Positions 39,722-44,945 of a stretch of DNA of 44,945 bases are shown here, one piece after another. A program made the translations under genes and the position numbers. The stretch is taken from assembly GCA_002327405.1 (NCBI GenBank), contig DCVO01000127.1, positions 896-45,840 of the forward strand. The letters run 5' to 3'. Position 1 is the first letter of the stretch. Every line of letters starts with the position of its first letter. The DNA is from Thiobacillus sp. UBA2186 (GTDB taxonomy: Bacteria > Pseudomonadota > Gammaproteobacteria > Burkholderiales > Thiobacillaceae). The notes under the pieces were generated by a model that worked only from the letters and a program-made list of their open reading frames with translations, had not been told where the DNA came from and did no database searches.

Positions 39722-39859
39722 ATGACATCGATTGAGAAAGAGAAGATTGCTAACGCGCTTGACCAGTTGGCACTTGCCTTGCCAAGTAACTTTGTATGGC
39801 CGCCAAGCTTACGCAAAGCGTATGAACGCGCTATGAAACTTCTTAAAGCAAAATCATAA
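39722..39859 (+). CDS. Passenger gene: 45-residue protein, function unknown
   Basis: Reads MTSIEKEKIANALDQLALALPSNFVWPPSLRKAYERAMKLLKAKS, two helix-like segments. SD AGGAG at the shared palindrome. Its promoter must lie upstream inside the minus-strand genes, since the start is only 21 bases from the divergent start. Confidence 0.55.
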   Translation: MTSIEKEKIANALDQLALALPSNFVWPPSLRKAYERAMKLLKAKS

Positions 39860-39880
39860 GCGCTTGGCTTGGTTTGTCAA
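39853..39880 (-). promoter_or_regulatory. Inward promoter in the right terminal repeat (minus strand)
   Basis: On the minus strand TTGACA (39880-39875) is followed after 16 bases by TATGAT (39858-39853). It drives transcription leftward into the SANT-like and WYL-like genes. Near-consensus. Confidence 0.65.
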
Positions 39881-39920
39881 GTATATAATTGCGTTCCGAA
39901 ACCGGATTGTCTCGCGGCGG

Positions 39921-40616
39921 TCATTTGGTCCTGCGCCGATCGAGCAGTTCGCGCAGCGCCACTTCGCCCAGCGGCCTGTCGCCCGGCTCGATCTTGAGGC
40001 TCGCGCGCAGTTCGCCGCCGAACTTCGGATTCAGGCGCCAGTTGATCAGCGCGGTGAGCGACAGCGTCAGCGCCGCGCCGAGGGTGGCGAGCGCCATGTC
40101 CTTCTGCGCGTCCCACACGTCGCCCTGCGCTCCGAGGAAGGCCAGGCCTGCGGCGGGATCGACCCGCGCGGCCACCAGCCATTCGACGATCTCGTAGGCC
40201 CCGGAAAAGGCCAGCACCAGTTCCAGCGGAAACCAGTACGCCCACACTCCTTGCACCTTCGCCACGCGCATGAACACCTCGCGCAGCGGATAGGCCAGCA
40301 GCAGACCGAAACTGAAATGCGCCAGGCGGTCGTACATGTTGCGCTCGGCACCGAACCATTCTTGCAGCGTGTAGCCGAACGGCACTTCGGCGTAGGTGTA
40401 GTGCGAGCCTGCCACATGCATCGTCATGAACACGGCGATCAGCGTGTAGGACAGGCTGGACAGCTTGAAGTAGCGTCCGGCGAGCAGTATCACCGGCACG
40501 AAGATGAACACCAGATAGTTTTCCAGCAGCCAGTCGTGCGGGTAGACCGGGTCGATCGCCGCCCGGGTCCAGGCTGCTGCGAAAAGAGCGAGAAGGACGG
40601 CGTGGTAGCGGGTCAT
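39921..40616 (-). CDS. DUF2238 membrane protein (YjdF-like)
   Basis: 231 residues with about six membrane helices. Characteristic: DPVYPHDWLLENYLVFIFVPVILLAGRYFKLS and ERNMYDRLAHFSFGLLLAYPLREVF, plus GAYEIVEWLVA. Family of unknown function. Downstream of IS insertion; no obvious effect. Confidence 0.85.
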   Translation of the reverse strand: MTRYHAVLLALFAAAWTRAAIDPVYPHDWLLENYLVFIFVPVILLAGRYFKLSSLSYTLIAVFMTMHVAGSHYTYAEVPFGYTLQEWFGAERNMYDRLAHFSFGLLLAYPLREVFMRVAKVQGVWAYWFPLELVLAFSGAYEIVEWLVAARVDPAAGLAFLGAQGDVWDAQKDMALATLGAALTLSLTALINWRLNPKFGGELRASLKIEPGDRPLGEVALRELLDRRRTK

Positions 40617-40668
40617 GGCCTCAACCTGAATTGATTATGCAGCCGGCCGCGCTTGATCGGTTTCGCGG

Positions 40669-41118
40669 TTATCCAAGCATGCGGCCCAGGAACACCACCG
40701 CGATGGTCACCAGTCCGATGACGAGATTGGTGCCGATGAGCTTGCGGATCTGCCCGAGCGCCGCGCCGCCGATCGGCCAGTCATGCGCGGCGACGGCGAG
40801 CTTGAGCTTTCGGTAGGGGGAGAAGAACACATGGCCGAAGATCAGCATCATGATCACGCCAAGAACAAACATGGTGTACGCGTATTTCGGGGCGCCGGCG
40901 CCCATGAGATGGAGCATGTACAGGCCGCTTGCCATGATGAGGAGGACCGAGCCCCATACCCAGGGAAAGAATTTGTCGAACACGCCGGCCCACAGCGTCA
41001 GGCGCTGCGGCGGCTCCAGCACGTCGGCGGCGACGGGGCGCAGCGCCATGTAGGCGAAGAACATGCCGCCCACCCAGACGACGACGCTCAGTACATGCAG
41101 CAACAGGGACAGGGTCAT
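40669..41118 (-). CDS. CopD-like membrane protein
   Basis: 149 residues from ATG 41118 (SD AAGGAG). Four membrane helices with LHVLSVVVWVGGMFFAYMALRP and GHVFFSPYRKLK, the CopD/YchJ-like pattern. Probable role in copper uptake or a heme/copper protein; the substrate is unclear. Confidence 0.8.
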   Translation of the reverse strand: MTLSLLLHVLSVVVWVGGMFFAYMALRPVAADVLEPPQRLTLWAGVFDKFFPWVWGSVLLIMASGLYMLHLMGAGAPKYAYTMFVLGVIMMLIFGHVFFSPYRKLKLAVAAHDWPIGGAALGQIRKLIGTNLVIGLVTIAVVFLGRMLG

Positions 41119-41187
41119 GATGGCTCCTTGTTGTTCGGGTTCACGGCCTGGCTCGATTGATTTGCCGATTGTAAACAATCGCGCGAA

Positions 41188-41592
41188 TCAGTAGTGCCTG
41201 ACGAAGTCGTCGATCACGACCTTCATGCCCTTGCGCCAGCGCGCAATCAGTTCGGGGGTTGCCTCGGGATCGGTTTCCTCCACGGCCTTCACCAGGCTGT
41301 CCAGCCAACAGGGGTAGAGGTCGGGGCGCACCGGGGCATGGCCCTTGCGCGAATGCGCATGCGCCATCTGCCCCATGGTGGACCGGGAAAGCGAACTGCC
41401 GGATGCGTGTGCGATCGCCGCGCTGATGCCGCGGCGCAGGGCCATGCGCTGCTTCTGGAAATCGGTTTCGGCGAACATCGGGCGGATCTCCTGATGGCTG
41501 TCCAGAAAGATTTCGTAGAAGCGCTCGATGAAATTCTTCTCGCGCAGACAGCGGCCGTAGCTCTGCTGCAGGTCGTCGTACTCGTTGGGCAT
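41188..41592 (-). CDS. Single-domain bacterial globin
   Basis: 134 residues from ATG 41592. Globin helices: LQQSYGRCLREKNFIERFYEIFLDSHQEIRPMFAETDFQKQRMALRRGISAAIAHAS, with His in AHSRKGHAPVRPDLYPCWL as candidate proximal heme ligand. Could bind O2 or NO. No clear SD. Confidence 0.82.
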   Translation of the reverse strand: MPNEYDDLQQSYGRCLREKNFIERFYEIFLDSHQEIRPMFAETDFQKQRMALRRGISAAIAHASGSSLSRSTMGQMAHAHSRKGHAPVRPDLYPCWLDSLVKAVEETDPEATPELIARWRKGMKVVIDDFVRHY

Positions 41593-41678
41593 GGTGTGTT
41601 TTTTATGTTGAAAAGCGGCACGCATCCTATACAAATCGCATGTGTGCCGCAAAAAAGCAGGCTGGCAAGGGAATCGGC

Positions 41679-42569
41679 TCAGGCGGCGTTCCACTCGCCC
41701 AGGCGCTGGCCGAGCTTGACCGGCTGGCCTGCGCGCATGGCGGCATCGAGCTGCATGGCGTTCTCGGCGAACAGCAGGATCACCGTCGAACCCATGTTGA
41801 AGCGGCCCATCTCGTCGCCGCGCGCCAGCGCGACGGGCTCGGCGTTCAGCGAGTAATCCGCGTATTTCGCGCCGGCGTGGCGGTGCGGCTTGTGCGGCTC
41901 ATGCAGGTTGATCCACATGGGCGGGCCGCCCCACACCGTCTCCATGCTGCCGACGAACAGCGCGCCCACCAGGATCACGGCCATGGGGCCGTGCGCCGTG
42001 TCGAACATGCAGACCATGCGCTCGTTGCGCGCGAACAGCTCCGGCACCCGGCGCACGGCGACTGCATTCACGCTGAACAGCCGTCCCGGCACGTACAGCA
42101 TGCGGCGCAGCCGGCCGGCCTCGGGCATGTGGATGCGGTGGTAGTCGCGCGGCGAAAGGTAGATGGTGGCGAACGTGCCGTTGGCGAACTCCTTCGCCAG
42201 TCCGGCATCGCCGCCCAGCAGCGCCTCCAGCGTGTAGTCGTGGCCCTTGGCCTGGTAGAGCCGGTCCTTCTCGATGGCGCCGGCCTGGCTCACCGCGCCG
42301 TCCACCGGGCAGGCGATCTCGCGCTCGCCGCCGACGATGGGCCGCACGCCGGGCTTGAGCGCGCGCGTGAAGAAACTGTTGAAGCTGGGGTAGGCCGCGA
42401 GCGAAGTCTCCGCCACCTCGTCCAGCCTGATGTCGAAACGGCGCACGAAGTACGCAATCATCCAGTTCTTGACCGGCCGGGTTTTGACGCGGGTCAGCAG
42501 CATCACGAGGCGGGACAGGAAGTGATGCGGCAGCGGATACTGCAGCAGCACGAACAGGCGGTCTTTCAT
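41679..42569 (-). CDS. psd: Phosphatidylserine decarboxylase proenzyme
   Basis: 296 residues. Conserved SFNSFFTRALKPGVRP, PVDGAVSQAG, SPRDYHRIHMP, and the self-cleavage motif FNMGSTVILLF near the C-terminus, which gives the pyruvoyl enzyme. Converts phosphatidylserine to phosphatidylethanolamine in the inner membrane. It lies 70 bases after the FKBP gene. Confidence 0.95.
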   Translation of the reverse strand: MKDRLFVLLQYPLPHHFLSRLVMLLTRVKTRPVKNWMIAYFVRRFDIRLDEVAETSLAAYPSFNSFFTRALKPGVRPIVGGEREIACPVDGAVSQAGAIEKDRLYQAKGHDYTLEALLGGDAGLAKEFANGTFATIYLSPRDYHRIHMPEAGRLRRMLYVPGRLFSVNAVAVRRVPELFARNERMVCMFDTAHGPMAVILVGALFVGSMETVWGGPPMWINLHEPHKPHRHAGAKYADYSLNAEPVALARGDEMGRFNMGSTVILLFAENAMQLDAAMRAGQPVKLGQRLGEWNAA

Positions 42570-42639
42570 GCAAGGTCTTTCGCGGGGTGGCGGGACAGTT
42601 TACCCAATCAGGCCGGATTGCGCGAGCGAACCGGCCGCC

Positions 42640-43068
42640 TCATTCGACCGCCAGCAATTCCACTTCGAAGATCAGTACGCTGTTCGGCGGAATCAGGCCG
42701 GGGATGCCGCGCGCGCCGTAGGCCGTGTGCGGCGGACAAAACAGCCTGGCCTTGCCGCCCGGCCGCATCTTTTGCATGCCTTGCGTCCAGCAGGGAACGA
42801 CCCGGTCCAGGGGAAAGGAGGCCGGCTTGTTGCGCTTGCGGGAACTGTCGAATTCCGTGCCGCTCACCAGCGTGCCGCGATAGTGCACCTTCACCGTGTC
42901 GGCGGCGGCGGGGAAGGCGCCGCTGCCTTGCCTGAGATGGGTGATCACCACGCCCGAGGGCAGCGTTTCGGCAGGAGCGGGCTTGTCCTGCGCGCCGGCC
43001 ACCGCAAACGCGGCGAGCATGCCGGCCGCGCTCAGGGCGATTCGAAGTTTCCCGAATGATTCGTGCAT
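42640..43068 (-). CDS. Exported FKBP-type peptidyl-prolyl isomerase
   Basis: 142 residues. Signal peptide (1-26), then the FKBP domain: VKVHYRGTLVSGTEFDSSRKR, LDRVVPCWTQGMQKMRPGGKARLFCPPHTAYG and IPPNSVLIFEVELL. It should speed proline isomerisation of envelope proteins. The DUF4126 gene ends 12 bases upstream. Confidence 0.92.
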   Translation of the reverse strand: MHESFGKLRIALSAAGMLAAFAVAGAQDKPAPAETLPSGVVITHLRQGSGAFPAAADTVKVHYRGTLVSGTEFDSSRKRNKPASFPLDRVVPCWTQGMQKMRPGGKARLFCPPHTAYGARGIPGLIPPNSVLIFEVELLAVE

Positions 43069-43080
43069 TGATTTCGGTTT

Positions 43081-43692
43081 CTAGGGGGTGTTGACACGAC
43101 CGGACCGCTTGCGCGCAGCGAACATGCGGCGGATGGCGCGCACGAAGAACACCGCCAGCGCCGCCGACAGCACGACGAAAATCAGCAGCAAAACAAGAAA
43201 CACCTGCGGATGGGCGAATGCCGTCCACAGGCCGGCGAACAGCAGGATTTCCTCGCCCATCGAAGCGGCGATGTTGGTGAAGGGCTCGGGCGAGGCGTTG
43301 ATCACGGCGCGGCTGCCGGTCTTGGTGAGCTGGGCGCTGGCGGCCACGCCGCCGCCCAAGAGCGCCACCAGCGCGGTCATGCCGCCGCCGCCCAGCTCGG
43401 GAAACAAGACAGCCGCCAGTGCCGCCCCGGCCGGGATGCGCAGAAAGCTGTGCAGCGCATCCCACACGCTGTCCAGCCAGGGGATCTTGTCGGCGAAAAA
43501 TTCGGCCACGCTCAGCAGGCCGGTCAGGCCCAGGCTGGCGGGGTGGTTCAGCCAGTCCAGCGTGTCCGGCAGCTCGAACCCGCCAAAGCGCCCCAGCATG
43601 CCCAGCACGAACAGCACCAGGTACAGGCGCAAGCCGCTGCCCCATGCGACTGCGGCGGCAATGGCGGCTTGGGCGATCAGGGCGTGATCCAT
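43081..43692 (-). CDS. DUF4126 membrane protein
   Basis: 203 residues with about five membrane helices. Contains AWGSGLRLYLVLFVLGMLGRFGGFELP and LGGGVAASAQLTKTGSRAVINASPEPFTNI, the DUF4126 signature. Function unknown. First gene of a likely DUF4126-FKBP(-psd) operon. Confidence 0.87.
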   Translation of the reverse strand: MDHALIAQAAIAAAVAWGSGLRLYLVLFVLGMLGRFGGFELPDTLDWLNHPASLGLTGLLSVAEFFADKIPWLDSVWDALHSFLRIPAGAALAAVLFPELGGGGMTALVALLGGGVAASAQLTKTGSRAVINASPEPFTNIAASMGEEILLFAGLWTAFAHPQVFLVLLLIFVVLSAALAVFFVRAIRRMFAARKRSGRVNTP

Positions 43693-43879
43693 GGGGCAGG
43701 GTGCAGGGAAGGATAGGGCAGGACGCGAGACAGGGTGATTATATGGCTTCGCTGTCGCCCGCCGGCTTGCGCTTGGGGCGGCCGATTTGCCCGGCCGCTT
43801 GCCCCCGGCACCGCTTTATCCCCCGATTTCCCGCAGGCTGGCCTTGGGCCGGAAAAACGCTTACAATACGAACACTTAC

Positions 43880-43913
43880 AGGCCACCCCGTCAGGTGGCC
43901 TTGTTGTTTTTTT
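43880..43913 (+). terminator. Hairpin plus T run upstream of the HTH gene (attenuator-like)
   Basis: AGGCCACC (43880-43887) and GGTGGCCT (43894-43901), loop CCGTCA, followed by TGTTGTTTTTTT. No plus-strand gene precedes it; a -10-like TACAAT (43863-43868) lies just upstream. It fits an attenuator or a very short RNA. Confidence 0.6.
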
Positions 43914-43989
43914 CGACCTTCATGAAGGCGATATGCAGGTATCGTCGGCTGTGGACTCTCCTTTCATTTTCACTTCGGAGGAAATAGAG

Positions 43990-44250
43990 ATGCATACCAC
44001 CACCATCATCCAATGCCTGAAAAAGCATGGCCAGCTGCTGGATTCGGAAATCGCGGCGGAAACGGGCATTCCGCTTGCCAAGGTTCGCGGCTCGCTGACC
44101 GACCTGTCGGAGCGCGGCGAAATCTCCAGCTGCAGCATCACCCGCTACAACAAGGGCAAAGCCATCGAGGGCTTCCTTTGCCGCATCGCCGGCTACGTGC
44201 CCCCGCCCGCCGCGGGCCGGAAACCGGCCGCCGCCAAGAGCCAGGACTGA
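43990..44250 (+). CDS. Small winged-helix-like regulator
   Basis: 86 residues from ATG 43990 (SD GGAGG). HTH-like MHTTTIIQCLKKHGQLLDSEIAAETGIPLAKVRGSLTDLSERGEISSCSITRYNKGKAIEGFLCR. Pro/Ala/Lys-rich tail. It looks like a small DNA-binding regulator; target unknown. An in-frame ATG at 43933 is less likely. Confidence 0.75.
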   Translation: MHTTTIIQCLKKHGQLLDSEIAAETGIPLAKVRGSLTDLSERGEISSCSITRYNKGKAIEGFLCRIAGYVPPPAAGRKPAAAKSQD

Positions 44251-44293
44251 GGTTTCGGCGAACGCGCGCATCGCGTGTGGCGTGATGGAAAAT

Positions 44294-44316
44294 AGGCCGG
44301 CTTGTCCGGCCTTTTT
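44294..44316 (+). terminator. Intrinsic terminator after HTH gene
   Basis: AGGCCGG (44294-44300)/CCGGCCT (44306-44312), loop CTTGT, T run TTTTATT. Confidence 0.85.
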
Positions 44317-44396
44317 ATTGTTTCGATCCGCTGTCATTCCGGCGTGCGAGGATCTCGGGAATTTCGGCATAATACGCCCCGGAATCAATCAACGCA

Positions 44397-44414
44397 CCGG
44401 CCTTGCAAGGCCGG
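44397..44414. promoter_or_regulatory. 18-bp perfect palindrome before tex
   Basis: CCGGCCTTGCAAGGCCGG, 20 bases upstream of the tex ATG. Could be an operator or a leader hairpin; CATAAT (about 44368-44373) upstream is a possible -10. Confidence 0.5.
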
Positions 44415-44434
44415 AACAACAAGCAGGTCGAAGC

Positions 44435-44945
44435 ATGCTCCCCTCCATCGAACAACGACTCGCCGCCGAACTCGCGGCCAAACCCGCGCAGATCGCCGCT
44501 GCCGTCGCCCTCCTGGACGAAGGCGCGACCGTGCCCTTCATCGCGCGCTACCGCAAGGAGGCCACCGGCGGCCTGGACGACGTGCATCTGCGCCTGCTGG
44601 AAGACCGCCTGCGCTACCTGCGCGAACTGGAAGACCGGCGGGCGGCCATCGTCGATTCCATCAACGAACAGGGCAAGATGACGCCCGAACTCTTGAAGGC
44701 CATTTCGCTGGCGCCGGACAAGACCCGGCTCGAAGACCTCTATCTCCCCTACAAGCCCAAGCGCCGGACCCGCGCGCAGATCGCGCTGGAAGCCGGGCTG
44801 GAACCGCTGGCCGACGCGCTGCTGGCCAACCCCATGCTCAATCCGGAAGCGGAAGCGGCCAGGTATCTGCGTGAGCCCTTCACCACCGAGCAGGGCGACA
44901 ACCCCGGCGTGCCGGATGCCAAGGCCGCGCTCGACGGCGCGCGGC
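44435..44945 (+). CDS. Tex-family RNA-binding protein, 5' part (runs off the window)
   Basis: The first 170 residues: SIEQRLAAELAAKPAQIAAAVALLDEGATVPFIARYRKEATGGLDDVHLRLLEDRLRYLRELEDRR...TRLEDLYLPYKPKRRTRAQIA. This is the N-terminal helical domain of Tex; the YqgF and S1 domains would lie beyond the window. Tex is a conserved transcription/RNA accessory factor. ATG 44435; no good SD (GCAGG about 13 bases upstream). Confidence 0.93.
   Translation, partial: MLPSIEQRLAAELAAKPAQIAAAVALLDEGATVPFIARYRKEATGGLDDVHLRLLEDRLRYLRELEDRRAAIVDSINEQGKMTPELLKAISLAPDKTRLEDLYLPYKPKRRTRAQIALEAGLEPLADALLANPMLNPEAEAARYLREPFTTEQGDNPGVPDAKAALDGAR

Larger units (their letters stand above)
36412..39900. mobile_element. 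IS1595-family element with passenger genes (about 3475 bp)
   Basis: Perfect 23-bp terminal inverted repeats lie at 36419-36441 and 39871-39893, reading inward CGCAATTATATACTTGACA... at both ends. They are flanked by a direct repeat TTCCGAA (36412-36418 and 39894-39900), 7 bp, close to the 8 bp usual for the family. Inside are the transposase and at least seven other genes. The body is clearly AT-richer than both flanks. Confidence 0.9.

Noticed and set aside
1..44945. CRISPR array, prophage or integron
   Set aside because: No regularly spaced direct repeats of 24-40 bases, no phage structural genes and no integrase were seen.

Overview
The window reads as a chromosomal segment of a betaproteobacterium, probably a Nitrosomonadales-type or other lithotrophic lineage. 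This is inferred from the high GC, the protein styles, and a mix of orphan soxYZ, a Tat-exported HiPIP, a monoheme cytochrome c and many c-di-GMP proteins. It is ordinary core/accessory chromosome except for one AT-richer 3.5-kb insertion at 36.4-39.9 kb. No rRNA, CRISPR array or prophage was seen; there is one tRNA-Arg(CCT).

Layout. 0-5.2 kb: 3' part of hrpA, a CDP-alcohol phosphatidyltransferase, a membrane diguanylate cyclase and a membrane-anchored Bcp-type peroxiredoxin. 5.2-5.45 kb: a palindromic repeat element just upstream of tRNA-Arg. 5.6-10.8 kb: a signalling module (MASE3 histidine kinase, REC-GAF-PAS-GGDEF-EAL protein, Rcp1-type receiver). 10.8-13.5 kb: a CxxC membrane protein, a small AF1514-like protein, a YbaK-like deacylase and a pirin. 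13.6-17.3 kb: a second c-di-GMP cluster (small membrane protein, DgcZ-like zinc-sensing cyclase, large GGDEF-EAL protein). 17.5-24.7 kb: flavin reductase with a lipoprotein, GlcG/HbpS-like protein, MFS, PagL-like outer-membrane protein, the operon DsrE-DUF3617-DUF456-DUF2339, and a UPF0149 gene. 24.9-27.7 kb: soxYZ, a MITE-like element, DUF192, DUF1540 and Hsp20. 27.8-35.9 kb: MFS, DUF1059, divergent exported msrA/msrB, a decayed sterol desaturase, SDR, a membrane protein, an amber-interrupted Spy/CpxP gene, small exported proteins and HiPIP. 36.0-39.9 kb: a cytochrome c gene with an IS1595-family element inserted just upstream; the element carries a PIN-domain gene pair, microproteins, a WYL-like protein and a small DNA-binding-like protein. 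39.9-44.9 kb: DUF2238, CopD-like, globin, psd, FKBP, DUF4126, a small HTH regulator and the 5' end of tex.

How it works together. Two clusters suggest strong c-di-GMP control: four GGDEF proteins, of which one has a destroyed GGDEF motif and is probably a phosphodiesterase. A second theme is the cell envelope under oxidative or sulfur chemistry: SoxYZ, DsrE, peroxiredoxin, exported Msr pair, HiPIP, cytochrome c, Spy. A third theme is repeat and mobile DNA. There are ten in-register heptamers after hrpA, an inverted pair of 9-mer arrays after pirin, two MITE-like palindromes, and the IS1595 cassette. The cassette's terminal repeats carry inward -35 boxes, and two divergent genes at its right side share one palindromic Shine-Dalgarno sequence. 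The cassette is the best candidate for an undescribed system.
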